Shown one piece after another: positions 1 to 9,193 of a DNA stretch of 64,000 nucleotides. The stretch's first letter is position 1. Each line of letters starts with the position of its first letter. The position numbers and the translations under genes were made by a program. The notes under the pieces were generated by a model. It did no database searches, was not told the DNA's origin, and saw only the letters and a program-made list of their open reading frames with translations. The stretch comes from Chersky-840 sp963838775 (lineage in GTDB: Bacteria; Actinomycetota; Acidimicrobiia; Acidimicrobiales; UBA8190). Location: the NCBI GenBank assembly GCA_963838775.1, contig CAWISP010000039.1, positions 62,001 to 126,000 of the forward strand. Reading direction: 5' to 3'.

Positions 1-20
1 CTCGAGAGCCCCGACTCGCC

Positions 21-2681
21 GTGGCCGGCACTGTTGCCCGCACCCGGGGCGGCACCGTTGCCCGTACGGGGGCCGCCGCACCCACGTCGCACGCGGTGGT
101 AGCCCCGGAGGCGCACGCCGGACGCGCCATGCTCGCCATCGCGCCCGACCTGTGGCTCCTGGCGGTGTCGCTGGCGGCGGGGCTCGGCACGGCGCGCCTC
201 ACCCAGGCCCCCGGTGCCGCGCACGTCGTGGGCCCCATCACCGCCACGGTCGTGGCGGGCCACCTGGGCGCCTCGGTGGCACGGCGCTTGCGCCTGTCGA
301 TGGGTGTGGTCGTGATCGGTGGCGTGGTCGCCGTGGTTCTCGCCACCATCTGGGGCCAGCTGCTGTCGGCGACGCGCGACGGCATCCCGACCCTGCAGAC
401 ATGGCGGACGTTGCTGTCGACGTTCGACACCGCTGGCAGCGTCATCCGGTCGCATCCCACCCCGGTGCCGGCCACGCCCGAGATCGTGTTGTGCATCGCC
501 ACCGGGGCCGGGCTCGTGGCCGTGCTGTCCCGCTCTCTGTGGGCATGGCAGGAGGACCGCCGTGGCGGCGGCGCCGTGGCTCTGCTGCCCACATTCGGGC
601 TGTTCTGTTACACGGCGCTGTTGAGCTCGCAGATCGACCGGCTCCCCGGCGTCGTCACCTACGTTGTGGCCGCCCTCGGCTTCGTGATCGTCGCCGACCG
701 GGCCACCAGTGTCGGTACCCCGTCGCATGACCCGGCCGGCACCACGTCGAAAGGGCGGCGCCTGATGTCGGGAGTGGTCGCGTCGATGCCCGCCGTGCTG
801 GTGGGGACCCTCGCCGTCGGCGTCCCCGTCGCCGCCAGCCCGGCCCTGGCGACGCTGAAGGTGAACGCCCTGCCCTTCCCGACCACACCCGGAGCCAAGA
901 GCCTCGGCCTGGCCTTCGGCAACGGCACCGGCGGGTCCGGGGGCAGCGGGGGTGGCGCCAGTGCCAACCTGGGGACCACCGGGGTGCGCGCCATCGATCT
1001 TGTCGACAACCTGCAGGCGGTCCTCGTGAACCGCACCAGCGACGTCATGTTCGACGCCCAGACCCCGCTCCCCACCTACTGGCAGGTGGCGGTGCTCACC
1101 GACTTCGACGGCACGGCGTGGCAGCCCGACCCGACCACCGAGGCGGCCGCCCAGAGCTTCGCCCTGTCACCACAGAGCCAAGGGGTGCCGGGGCTGCCGG
1201 CGCTGCCCGAACCCCAGGCCACCAAGACCTTCCAGGCCCAGATCACCATCGGCGACCTGGAGAGCACGCTGCTTCCCCTGCCCCCGACCACGTATGCGGT
1301 CGACACCGATGCCGATCTCGTGCCGGGCTTCGGAGCCGTGCAGCCCGTGGAGGCGGCTCCCGGGCTGAGCTATGTGGCCACGGCCCGGGTCCCGGTCGAC
1401 CCCACCCAGCCGGCGGCCAAGGCGCGCTCCGGTCACAAGGTCACGCCCGACACCGCCACGACGGCGGCGGGCTCGAGTGCGGCGATCGGGGTGACGGCCT
1501 CGGACCTGGCGCCCTACCTGCAGCTTCCCCACGAGCCTGCCCCGGTCGTGGCGCTCGCCCATCAGATCGTTGCCGACGCCAAGGGCCCCGCCGCCCAGGC
1601 CGCCGCCCTGGCCCGGTGGTTCGACAGCGGCCGGTACCGCTACACGCTCTCCCCACCCGCGTCGCCGGGTCCCGACGCGCTCGAGACGTTCCTGTTCACC
1701 ACCCGGGCCGGGTTCTGCCAGCAGTTCGCGGCCGCCTACGGCGTCCTGGCCCGTATCGACGGCCTTCCCACCCGTGTGGCGGTGGGGTTCACGACCGGTG
1801 ACTCGGAGGGACACGGGCGCTATCAGATCACCGGCGCCGACGCCCACGTATGGCCCGAGGTGTATCTCGGCCCGGCCACGGGATGGACCTCGTACGAGCC
1901 GACCCCGGCGTCGTCGGGTGAGGCCACCGGCGTGGGCGTGAACTCGGGCTCGAAGGCCGGCACCCAGACCCCCGGGGCCAAGTCGACCCCCACGACGGCG
2001 TCGACCGTCCCGCAGATCCGCCGTCCTCTTGCGTCCAACGTGTCGGTCCCGACCACGATCCCGAGGGCGCTGCGCGGCAGGTCGGCCCCCTTGTCCTCGG
2101 GCGGTTCGTCCAGCGACGCCGGTGAGGTGGCGGGGATCGTCGTCGCGCTCGTGGCGCTCGCCCTCATGGCCGCATGGTGGCTCAGGCGTCTGGTGCGGGG
2201 GGGGTGGGACCCCGTGGGTGCCTGGCGCGACCGCTGGCGGCGGCGGCGGCGGCGTCCCGCCCTCGACCCCACCGTCGAGGTCCTCGCCCAGTGGCACGAC
2301 GCGGCCCGGGTCCTCGAACGGGCCCGGTTGGGCCGCCGACCGGCCGAGACCCTCGAGGAGCACGCCTCGCGCCTGAAGTCGCTGGTCGGGGCCAAGTGGC
2401 TGATGCCGTACCGTCCCGTCACCCACGCCTCGCCCGGCTCCTCCGCCGCGCCCGGGATCTCCCCGGTTCCCGACGGGCGCAGTGGTGGCGATCGAGTCGG
2501 GGGCACGGTCGACGCCTCGGTCGATGCCTACGCCGCCCTAGCCGCCCTGGCCGCCCGGGCCAGCTACGGGTCGGACCCCTGCACGCCCGAGGACGCGGCC
2601 GACGCCGAGGAGCTCGGCACCATCGTCCGGTCGGGGCTGGCGGGTCCTCCCAACCGACGCAAGACGCTCGTCCCGTCCTGA
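21..2681 (+). CDS. Membrane transglutaminase-like protein (TgpA/DUF3488-DUF4129 type)
   Basis: Predicted 886-residue integral membrane protein. The N-terminal third has several hydrophobic segments (around residues 38-55, 65-80, 95-112, 155-170, 190-205, 210-225), followed by a Gly/Ser linker and a large extracytoplasmic region. The transglutaminase core is visible: Cys566 in GFCQQFAAAYG and His609 in DAHVWPEV. The third catalytic position is Glu626 in YEPTP, where the family usually has Asp (DPTP). A further membrane segment (about residues 700-722) and a cytoplasmic Arg-rich tail match the usual C-terminal domain. The start is GTG at 21 and sits near the window edge, so an earlier start cannot be excluded. 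Family members usually follow MoxR and DUF58 genes and are thought to act on cell-surface peptides or proteins. The substrate is unknown. Confidence 0.85.
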   Translation: MAGTVARTRGGTVARTGAAAPTSHAVVAPEAHAGRAMLAIAPDLWLLAVSLAAGLGTARLTQAPGAAHVVGPITATVVAGHLGASVARRLRLSMGVVVIGGVVAVVLATIWGQLLSATRDGIPTLQTWRTLLSTFDTAGSVIRSHPTPVPATPEIVLCIATGAGLVAVLSRSLWAWQEDRRGGGAVALLPTFGLFCYTALLSSQIDRLPGVVTYVVAALGFVIVADRATSVGTPSHDPAGTTSKGRRLMSGVVASMPAVLVGTLAVGVPVAASPALATLKVNALPFPTTPGAKSLGLAFGNGTGGSGGSGGGASANLGTTGVRAIDLVDNLQAVLVNRTSDVMFDAQTPLPTYWQVAVLTDFDGTAWQPDPTTEAAAQSFALSPQSQGVPGLPALPEPQATKTFQAQITIGDLESTLLPLPPTTYAVDTDADLVPGFGAVQPVEAAPGLSYVATARVPVDPTQPAAKARSGHKVTPDTATTAAGSSAAIGVTASDLAPYLQLPHEPAPVVALAHQIVADAKGPAAQAAALARWFDSGRYRYTLSPPASPGPDALETFLFTTRAGFCQQFAAAYGVLARIDGLPTRVAVGFTTGDSEGHGRYQITGADAHVWPEVYLGPATGWTSYEPTPASSGEATGVGVNSGSKAGTQTPGAKSTPTTASTVPQIRRPLASNVSVPTTIPRALRGRSAPLSSGGSSSDAGEVAGIVVALVALALMAAWWLRRLVRGGWDPVGAWRDRWRRRRRRPALDPTVEVLAQWHDAARVLERARLGRRPAETLEEHASRLKSLVGAKWLMPYRPVTHASPGSSAAPGISPVPDGRSGGDRVGGTVDASVDAYAALAALAARASYGSDPCTPEDAADAEELGTIVRSGLAGPPNRRKTLVPS

Positions 2682-2707
2682 GCTCGTCTTGAGCTCGTCC
2701 CGTCCTG
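2666..2707. repeat. 15-bp direct repeat spanning the transglutaminase stop codon
   Basis: The 15-mer GCTCGTCCCGTCCTG occurs at 2666-2680 and again at 2693-2707, separated by 12 bases that also contain AGCTCGTC. The first copy and the base after it contain the TGA stop of the preceding gene. It looks like a short local duplication. Confidence 0.7.
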
Positions 2708-2787
2708 TGCGGGGAGGGATGGGCGGGGCTCCCGGCGGCGGCGCGAGGATGAGGCGGCATCGACCAGGACGGACGAAGGGGTACGAC

Positions 2788-4056
2788 GTGACGATCTCGC
2801 AGACACTCCGGATGGACGACATCGAGCTGTCGAACATGGAGTTCTGGGAGAAGCCATGGTCGCTACGCGAGGCGGCCTTCGCCAAGCTGCGCGCCGAACG
2901 CCCCATCGCCTTCTTCGAGGACCCCCAGATCGAGATCGAGACGATCGTCCCCATTCCCCCAGGCCGGGGCTATTACGCCGTGACGCGCTACGCGGACGTG
3001 GTCGAGATCAGTCGGCATCCCGAGCTCTACTGCTCGGGACTGTCGGGCACCACCATCTTGGACATGCCTCCCGAGCTCCTCGAGTTCTTCGGCTCGATGA
3101 TCAACATGGACGACCCGCGCCACGCCCGGCTGCGCCGGATCGTGTCGGCGGCATTCAACCCCCGCATGGTACGCGCCATCGAGGACAACATCGAGCACGT
3201 CGCCGACGATCTCATCGCCACGGTGCGGGACAAGGGCGAGTGCGACTTCGTCACCGAGGTGGCGGCCCGCCTCCCCTTGAAGATCATCTGCGACATGATG
3301 GGCGTGCCCGAGAGCGACTACGACACGGTCTTCAGCAGGTCGAACATCATCTTGTCGTTCGGAGACACCGAGTACGTCCCCGAAGGCGAGGACCCCGTGC
3401 TCGCCTTCATGAATGCCGGCAACGACCTGGCCGAGCTCATGCGTGGCCTGGCCGCCTACCGCGTCGAGCACCCCACCGACGACCTCACCTCGGCGCTGGT
3501 CAATGGCAATGTCGACGGGGAGTCGCTGACCGACGCCGAGTTGGCCTCGTTCTTCATCCTGTTGGTGGTGGCCGGCAACGAGACGACGCGCAACGCCATC
3601 AGCCACGGGCTGTGGGTGTTCACCGAGCACCCCGACCAGTGTGCCGTGTGGGCGGCGGACTTCGACAAGGTGGCCCCGACCGCCGTCGACGAGATCGTGC
3701 GCTGGGCCTCCCCGGTCGTCTTCATGCGCCGCACCACCACCGCGCCGACGACGCTTTCGGGCCACGAGTTCGCCGAAGGTGACAAGTGCATCCTCTTCTA
3801 CAACTCGGCCAATCGCGACGAGGACGTGTTCGAGGACCCCCAGCGCTTCGACGTGCTGCGCCATCCCAATCCCCACGTCGGCTTCGGTGCCCCCGGGCCG
3901 CACTTCTGCCTCGGCGCCCACCTGGCCCGGCGAGAGATCTCGGTGATGTACCGGGAGCTCTTCCGCCATCTTCCCGGCATCCACGCCACGGCTGAGCCCG
4001 ACCGCCTGCGCTCGAACTTCATCAACGGCATCAAGCACCTGCCCTGTGCGTACTGA
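2788..4056 (+). CDS. Cytochrome P450
   Basis: A 422-residue heme monooxygenase, full length for a soluble bacterial P450. The I-helix oxygen-activation motif AGNETT begins at about residue 262, the ExxR pair is E302/R305 (EIVR), and the heme-ligand loop GFGAPGPHFCLGAHLARRE places the thiolate Cys at about 374. The NMDDPRHARLRR segment is typical of actinobacterial CYP124/125/142-like enzymes that hydroxylate sterol side chains or branched lipids; this subfamily suggestion is inference. GTG at 2788 was chosen because GAAGGGG lies just upstream; the frame stays open further upstream, but that stretch is Gly/Arg-rich and unlike a P450. It leads a co-directional run with a PPOX-like protein, an SDR and a DapB-like dehydrogenase, which suggests oxidative breakdown of a hydrophobic substrate. 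Confidence 0.93.
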   Translation: MTISQTLRMDDIELSNMEFWEKPWSLREAAFAKLRAERPIAFFEDPQIEIETIVPIPPGRGYYAVTRYADVVEISRHPELYCSGLSGTTILDMPPELLEFFGSMINMDDPRHARLRRIVSAAFNPRMVRAIEDNIEHVADDLIATVRDKGECDFVTEVAARLPLKIICDMMGVPESDYDTVFSRSNIILSFGDTEYVPEGEDPVLAFMNAGNDLAELMRGLAAYRVEHPTDDLTSALVNGNVDGESLTDAELASFFILLVVAGNETTRNAISHGLWVFTEHPDQCAVWAADFDKVAPTAVDEIVRWASPVVFMRRTTTAPTTLSGHEFAEGDKCILFYNSANRDEDVFEDPQRFDVLRHPNPHVGFGAPGPHFCLGAHLARREISVMYRELFRHLPGIHATAEPDRLRSNFINGIKHLPCAY

Positions 4057-4135
4057 GGCCTCGTCGGTACCAAAGCAGTGGGCCACGACCTGAGCCGCCG
4101 GGGGCCGGTACGCTCGCCCGGATGAGAGCGAAGCG

Positions 4136-4660
4136 ATGAGCGACACGGCACAGCCGGGCTCGAGCCCGACGGGGCAAATGGGCCATGGCGTCAACCAGCG
4201 GGCCCAGATCAAGATGACCCCGGAGGAGATCGACGGGTTCCTCCACGAACGCCGTCCGGTGTCGTTGTGCTCGATCAACTACGACGGTTCGATCCACGCC
4301 GTGGCCATGTGGTACGGGTTCCTCGACGGGATGCTCGCCTTCGAGACCAAGACCAAGTCGCAGAAGGCCCAGAACCTGCGGCGCAATCCGACCATGACGT
4401 GCATGGCGGAGGAGGGCGAGTACTACGAGGAGCTGCGCGGCGTGGAGCTCGTCGGCACCGCCGAGTTCATCGACGACTCCGAGCGCATGTTCGAGCTGGG
4501 CATCAACCTCTTCGAGCGCTACTACGGGACTTACACCGAAGAGTTGCGCCCGTTCGTCGAGACCATGCTCAACAAGCGCGTCGTCATCGCCCTGCACGTC
4601 ACGCGCACCGTGTCGTGGGACCACCGCAAGCTCGGACTGCCCTCGACCCGCCCGACCTGA
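4136..4660 (+). CDS. Pyridoxamine 5'-phosphate oxidase-fold protein (flavin/F420-binding type)
   Basis: A 174-residue protein with the split-barrel PPOX fold. The region from about residue 37 (RRPVSLCSINYDG) through the strand-rich FETKTKSQKAQNLRRNP segment is the usual cofactor-binding half, and VELVGTAEFIDD is the following strand pair. Actinobacterial relatives bind FMN or F420 and reduce or oxidise small molecules; which cofactor is used here cannot be told from sequence. The ATG overlaps a six-codon reading frame beginning at 4122 (MRAKR then TGA), an ATGA-type junction that could couple initiation. It lies 79 bp after the P450 and in the same direction, so it could serve as an auxiliary redox protein in the same pathway. 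Confidence 0.8.
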   Translation: MSDTAQPGSSPTGQMGHGVNQRAQIKMTPEEIDGFLHERRPVSLCSINYDGSIHAVAMWYGFLDGMLAFETKTKSQKAQNLRRNPTMTCMAEEGEYYEELRGVELVGTAEFIDDSERMFELGINLFERYYGTYTEELRPFVETMLNKRVVIALHVTRTVSWDHRKLGLPSTRPT

Positions 4661-4715
4661 CCGGCCCGGCCCCACTCCCGACCTGACCGGCCCGGCCCCA
4701 CTCCCGACCTGATCG
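4654..4715. repeat. 26-bp tandem repeat over the PPOX gene stop codon
   Basis: A 26-bp unit starting GACCTGACCGGCCCGGCC repeats at 4654-4679 and 4680-4705, with a partial third copy to about 4715. The first unit contains the last codon and TGA stop of the upstream gene, and the rest forms its 3' flank. Confidence 0.85.
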
Positions 4716-4802
4716 GGCAGCCCCGCCGGACGCCCTGACCAGGCCGTCGTCGGACTGGAACACGTTTCACTTTGCCGGAGCCCTGGGCTAGGGTCGGCGC
4801 CG

Positions 4803-5579
4803 ATGATCCTGGACCGTTTCCGCCTCACCGACCGCGCCGCCATCGTCACCGGGGCAGGACGCGGCATCGGCGCCGCCACCGCCATCGCCCTCGCCGAAGC
4901 AGGTGCCGACGTCGTCATCGCGGCACGCACCGAGGAGCAACTGCTCGAGGTGGCCAAGAAGATCGAGGCGGTGGGCCGCAGGGCCATCGTGGTGCCGGCC
5001 GATCTCAACGACCTCGACGTCATGGCGCAACTCGTCGACAAGGCCACCGACGCCTTCGGGCGCCTCGACGTCATCGTGAACAACCACGGCGGTTGGATGC
5101 CGCGCCCGCTGCTCGATGTGTCCCCGGGCCACCTCGAACGCGCCTTTCGCTACAACGTGAGCAGCGCCCACGCCCTGGTCCGCGCCGCGGTGCCCGCCAT
5201 GATGCGGGGCGACGGAGGAGCCGTCGTCAACATCTCGTCGATGGCGGGACGCGTCGCCCCCCGGGGTTTCACCGCCTACGCCACGGCCAAAGCAGCGCTG
5301 TCGCACTACACGCGCCTGGCCGCCGCCGAACTCGCCCCCCGCATCCGGGTCAACGCCATCGCAGTGGGCACCATTGCCACCTCGGCGGTCGACATCGTCG
5401 TCCAGGACGCGGCCATGCTCGCCTTCGTCGAGGAGACCGCCCTGGTGCGGCGCATCGGGCAGCCCGAGGACATCGCGGCGTGCGTCATCTACCTCGCGTC
5501 GCCGGCTGGTGACTTCGTCACGGGCAAAGTCTTCGAGGTCGACGGAGGTGCCGAGCGCCCCCAGGTCGACCTCGGTTGA
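4803..5579 (+). CDS. Short-chain dehydrogenase/reductase
   Basis: A 258-residue classical SDR with an NAD(P)-binding Rossmann fold. The cofactor motif TGAGRGIG lies at about residues 17-24, the NNAG element reads NNHG at about 94-97, Ser145 or Ser146 lies in NISSMAG, and the catalytic pair is Y159/K163 (YATAK). The motif DLND near residue 68 is the usual adenine-binding strand end. Length and order match FabG-like 3-oxoacyl or hydroxysteroid dehydrogenases; the substrate cannot be read from sequence. It follows the PPOX gene by 142 bp and precedes a DapB-like dehydrogenase, so it may oxidise an alcohol produced by the upstream P450 (inference). Confidence 0.92.
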   Translation: MILDRFRLTDRAAIVTGAGRGIGAATAIALAEAGADVVIAARTEEQLLEVAKKIEAVGRRAIVVPADLNDLDVMAQLVDKATDAFGRLDVIVNNHGGWMPRPLLDVSPGHLERAFRYNVSSAHALVRAAVPAMMRGDGGAVVNISSMAGRVAPRGFTAYATAKAALSHYTRLAAAELAPRIRVNAIAVGTIATSAVDIVVQDAAMLAFVEETALVRRIGQPEDIAACVIYLASPAGDFVTGKVFEVDGGAERPQVDLG

Positions 5580-5666
5580 GCCGACCCGGGCGCGGGTCGC
5601 TGCCATGACGAGCCGGCTCGCGACACCGCCGACGCCGCCGATGAAGCCGACGACAAGGAGCGTTCG

Positions 5667-6734
5667 ATGACCTATCGCGTGGTGCTGTGGGGGACGGGCA
5701 ACGTGGGCCGCCACGCCCTGGCCGGCATCGACGCCCGCCCCGACCTCGAGCTCGTTGGGGTGTGGGTGTCGAACCCCGACAAGGTGGGCCGTGACGCCGG
5801 GGATCTCGCCGGCCTGGGCCGGTCCCTCGGGGTGAGCGCCACCGATGACGTCGATGCCATTTTCGCCTTGAAGCCCGATTGTGTCGTCCACACCGCCATG
5901 GCCGACCACCGCCTGCCCGAGGCGCTCGCCGACCTCGAGAAGATCCTGCGGGCCGGGATCAACGTGGTGTCGAGCGGGCCCGTCTTCCTGCAGTACCCCG
6001 AGGGCGTGGTCCCGGCCGCGATGACCGACCCCCTGCGCGACGCGGCGGCCGGCGCGGGCGTGTCGCTGTGGGTCAACGGCATCGACCCCGGTTTCGCCAA
6101 CGACTGGCTCCCGCTCGTGATCACCGGCATCAGCGAGCGCATCGAAGAGGTCCGCTGCCTCGAGATCCTCAACTACGCCACCTACGACCAGCCCATGGTC
6201 ATGTTCGACATCATGGGATTCGGGCGAGCCCTGGACGACATCCCCATGCTGCTGCTGCCCGGCGTGCTCACCATGGCGTGGGGAAGTGTGGTGCGTCAGA
6301 TCGCGGCCGGGCTCGACGTCGAACTCGATGCGGTCGAGGAGCATTTCGAGCGCCTTCCGGCACCGCGCCAGATCACCATCGCGTCGGGCGTCGTGGAGGA
6401 GGGCACCGCGGCCGGGCTCCGCTTCGAAGTACGGGGCATGCGGGCGGGGCGGGCCGTCATCGTCCTCGAGCACGTCACCCGCCTCGCCGACGACATCGGG
6501 CCCGACTGGCCCCAGCCCGCCGGCCAGGGCGGCTACCGCGTCGTGGTGCGGGGTGAGCCCAACTACACCGTCGACCTCCAACTCATGGGCACCGACGGAG
6601 ACCACAACACCGGCGGGCTCAAGGCCACCGCCATGCGCCTCGTGAACGCCGTGCCGGCCGTGGTCGAAGCACCGCCCGGGCTCCTGACCGCCCTCGACCT
6701 GCCCTTGATCACCGGGCGCGGCCTCGTCGTGTGA
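5667..6734 (+). CDS. DapB-like NAD(P)H-dependent dehydrogenase, actinobacterial catabolic-cluster type
   Basis: A 355-residue protein with an N-terminal Rossmann fold (VVLWGTGNVGRHAL, residues 5-18) and a dihydrodipicolinate-reductase-like middle region. Related proteins in mycobacteria and other actinobacteria are annotated as dihydrodipicolinate reductase-like or 2,4-diaminopentanoate dehydrogenase-like and often sit in lipid or steroid catabolic loci. The length (DapB is about 250 residues) and the absence of recognisable DapB catalytic His/Lys motifs argue against lysine synthesis. AAGGAG lies 8 nt before the ATG, a strong ribosome binding site. It is co-directional with the SDR and the following beta-rich protein. 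Confidence 0.8.
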   Translation: MTYRVVLWGTGNVGRHALAGIDARPDLELVGVWVSNPDKVGRDAGDLAGLGRSLGVSATDDVDAIFALKPDCVVHTAMADHRLPEALADLEKILRAGINVVSSGPVFLQYPEGVVPAAMTDPLRDAAAGAGVSLWVNGIDPGFANDWLPLVITGISERIEEVRCLEILNYATYDQPMVMFDIMGFGRALDDIPMLLLPGVLTMAWGSVVRQIAAGLDVELDAVEEHFERLPAPRQITIASGVVEEGTAAGLRFEVRGMRAGRAVIVLEHVTRLADDIGPDWPQPAGQGGYRVVVRGEPNYTVDLQLMGTDGDHNTGGLKATAMRLVNAVPAVVEAPPGLLTALDLPLITGRGLVV

Positions 6735-6895
6735 TCACCGGCGCGACGCCGACACCGCCACCATCGCCAGCGGGGACCAACGACCGACGGCGCCGTGCCA
6801 CCCTGCGGGCGGGGCTACGTTGAGTCCCTCGGGAGCCCGGCGCGGGTGCGGCGGGGCGACGATGGTGCCGAGGAAGACCAGGGGGAACCGACCAC

Positions 6896-8026
6896 ATGCC
6901 CGTGCCGCTCGACGAATACCCCGTACACCAGGTGCCGCTCTCGATGCGGTACATGGCGACGAGCGACCGCAACGCCTACGACCGGTGTTACTTCAACGCC
7001 CACGATCGCACCGGCGACGTATTCCTCGTCACGGGCCTGGGGGTCTATCCGAATCTCGGCGTCATCGACGCCTACGCCACCGTCCGGCGTGGTGACGAGC
7101 AGTACACGGTGCGCACGTCAGACGCCCTCGGCGACGATCGCATGGACCAGCGCGTGGGCCCCTACCGCATCGAAGTGGTCGAGCCGCTGGAGCGAGTGCG
7201 GGTGGTGTGCGACGGCGCTGAGCACGGGGTGGCCTTCGACCTCACCTGGACGGGATCGTTCCCGACGGTGGAGGAACCGGCGCACATCATGCGCCAGGGC
7301 GGTCGTGTCATCCTCGACGCGTCGCGCTTCGCCCAGGTGGGCACGTGGTCGGGTGTGTTGGAGGTGGGCGGCGACGAGCTCACGGTGAGCGACGACCGCT
7401 GGGTCGGCACCCGTGACCGGTCGTGGGGCATCCGCCCCGTCGGCGAGGCTGAACCACCCGGACGGGCCGCCTCCGAGCCCGACGAGCGGTTCGGCTTCTG
7501 GTGGACCTACGTTCCTCTTCGCTTCGACGAGTTCGCCATCGTCGTCATCGCCCAGGAGGACGGCGACGGCCACCGCCTGCTCAACGAGGCGGTCCGGGTC
7601 TATCCCGCCTATGCGGCCCGTCCCCCCGAACAACTCGGCTGGCCCGAGGTCGAGGTCCGCTACCGTCCCGGCACCCGGCACCCCGAGGCCGCCGTGCTCC
7701 ACATGCGCAGCCGGAGGGGCGAGCCCGTCACGCTCGAGATCGAGACCCTCGGGTTCGTGGGACTGAACTGCGGGCCGGGCTACGGCGGCGACCCCGACTG
7801 GTCACACGGGCAGTGGCGGGGTCGGGGGTTCACCGAGGGCGTCGTCGTCGACATGCGCGACCCCGCCATCACGGGTCGGATCCCCTTCAGTGTGGTCGAC
7901 CACGTGGCCCGGGCGACCTGCGACGGGTCCGAGGGTTGGGGCATGTTCGAACACGGGACCTTCGGCCGCCACGAGCCGTCGGGCTTCACCGGCTGGGAGT
8001 CGTTGGCGCCGGGTCCGGCGTCATGA
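6896..8026 (+). CDS. Actinobacterial beta-rich protein of unknown function, lipocalin/AttH-CrtC-like (copy 1)
   Basis: A 376-residue protein without a signal peptide. It is rich in beta strands and Trp residues, with a mid-protein signature DRWVGTRDRSWGIRP (about residues 166-180) that recurs in the paralogue at 9194-10354 as DTWVSTRDHSWGVR. The TRDxSWG core and the N-terminal YPN(L/R)xVxDxYA motif show the two genes are homologous. The layout resembles AttH/CrtC-like lipocalin-superfamily proteins, which act on hydrophobic ligands; this link is inference. GGGGGAACC precedes the ATG. The stop overlaps the ATG of the kinase-like gene (ATGA at 8023-8026), implying translational coupling. Confidence 0.75.
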   Translation: MPVPLDEYPVHQVPLSMRYMATSDRNAYDRCYFNAHDRTGDVFLVTGLGVYPNLGVIDAYATVRRGDEQYTVRTSDALGDDRMDQRVGPYRIEVVEPLERVRVVCDGAEHGVAFDLTWTGSFPTVEEPAHIMRQGGRVILDASRFAQVGTWSGVLEVGGDELTVSDDRWVGTRDRSWGIRPVGEAEPPGRAASEPDERFGFWWTYVPLRFDEFAIVVIAQEDGDGHRLLNEAVRVYPAYAARPPEQLGWPEVEVRYRPGTRHPEAAVLHMRSRRGEPVTLEIETLGFVGLNCGPGYGGDPDWSHGQWRGRGFTEGVVVDMRDPAITGRIPFSVVDHVARATCDGSEGWGMFEHGTFGRHEPSGFTGWESLAPGPAS

Positions 8027-9168
8027 CCGAGTCCGTCGAGGCCCAGGCTCCTCGACCCCGCACCTCCACCCGCGACCGCGACGCGTTGCATCGACGACTG
8101 GTGGGGTGGCTGGCCACGCGCGTGCCCGACCCCGAGATCTCCGAGCTCCTGGTACCCGAGTCCAACGGCATGTCGAGCGAGACCTTGCTGTTCGAGTGCA
8201 CGTGGCGAGACACCGACGGGTCGGCCCGGCCCGGCGCGCGCGTGACCCAGGCGTGTGCGGCGCGTCTCGTCCCCGACCCTGACGCAGTCCCCGTCTTCCC
8301 GGTCTACGACCTCGAGCGCCAGTTCCGGGTCCTACGACTGGTGGGCGAGCGCACCCGGGTCCCGGTGCCGCGCACGTTGTGGCTGGAGCTCGACCCCGAC
8401 GCCATCGGCTCGCCTTTCTTCGTGATGGAGCGCGTCGACGGGGTGGTTCCGCCCGACATCATGCCGTACCCGTTCGGATCATGGCTCTCCGAAGCACCAC
8501 GCGCCGACCAGGACCGGCTCCAGGATTCGTCGGTGCGGGTGCTCGCCGAGTTGCACGGGGCCGACGTCAGCGCCGACGACATCGCCTTCCTCGAGCTCGA
8601 CCGTCCCGGGGACACCGCACTGCGACGCCACCTGGCCGAACAACGCTCCTACTACGAGTGGGTGGTGGCCGACGGGGCGCGATCCCCGCTCATCGAGCGC
8701 ACGTTCGCGTGGCTCGAGGACCACTGGCCGGGAACGGAGGGGACACCGGTCATCAGCTGGGGTGACGCCCGCATCGGCAATATGATGTTCCGCGACTTCG
8801 AGCCCGTGGCCGTGCTCGACTGGGAGATGGTGGCGCTCGGGCCGCGCGAGATCGACATCGGCTGGATGGTCTACCTGCACCGGTTCCTCGACGACATCGC
8901 CCTTCAGGCCGGGCTGCCGGGCATGCCGCATTTCATGCGGCTCGACGACGTGGCGGCGGCCTACGAACGACACGCCGGCCATCGACCGCGTGATCTCGAC
9001 TTCTACACCATGTACGCAGCGCTGCGTCATGCCATCGTGATGAGCAGGGTGGCGCGTCGACAGGTGCTGTTCGGTGAGATCACCATGCCCGACGATCCCG
9101 ACGACATGATCATGCACCGCCCCACACTCGAACAGATGCTCGAGGGAACCTATTGGGAGAAGCTGTGA
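8023..9168 (+). CDS. APH/ACAD10-like phosphotransferase family protein
   Basis: A 381-residue aminoglycoside-phosphotransferase-fold kinase. The catalytic loop reads SWGDARIGNMMF with Asp248 and Asn253, where the canonical His is replaced by Trp, as in the acyl-CoA-linked ACAD10-like subgroup. The metal-binding Asp is D266 in AVLDWEM. The N-lobe has PVPRTLWLELD and FFVMERVDG, typical of this fold. Relatives phosphorylate hydroxy groups on small molecules, including 4-hydroxyacyl-CoA intermediates, rather than antibiotics. Being sandwiched between two homologous beta-rich proteins and overlapping the first by ATGA suggests all three act on one metabolite. Resistance to aminoglycosides is not implied. 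Confidence 0.85.
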   Translation: MTESVEAQAPRPRTSTRDRDALHRRLVGWLATRVPDPEISELLVPESNGMSSETLLFECTWRDTDGSARPGARVTQACAARLVPDPDAVPVFPVYDLERQFRVLRLVGERTRVPVPRTLWLELDPDAIGSPFFVMERVDGVVPPDIMPYPFGSWLSEAPRADQDRLQDSSVRVLAELHGADVSADDIAFLELDRPGDTALRRHLAEQRSYYEWVVADGARSPLIERTFAWLEDHWPGTEGTPVISWGDARIGNMMFRDFEPVAVLDWEMVALGPREIDIGWMVYLHRFLDDIALQAGLPGMPHFMRLDDVAAAYERHAGHRPRDLDFYTMYAALRHAIVMSRVARRQVLFGEITMPDDPDDMIMHRPTLEQMLEGTYWEKL

Positions 9169-9193
9169 CCATTCCCGGCCGAGCCCACACCCG

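Noticed and set aside
1..102. Possible end of an upstream gene (frame 1 open to TAG at 100-102), overlapping the transglutaminase start
   Set aside because: Only 33 codons of Pro/Arg-rich sequence are visible and no domain can be recognised. A DUF58 protein is expected here by analogy, but the sequence does not show it.
4122..4139. Six-codon upstream reading frame overlapping the PPOX gene start
   Set aside because: Far too short to call a gene. The ATGA overlap may be chance in this codon context, so it is only mentioned in the gene entry.
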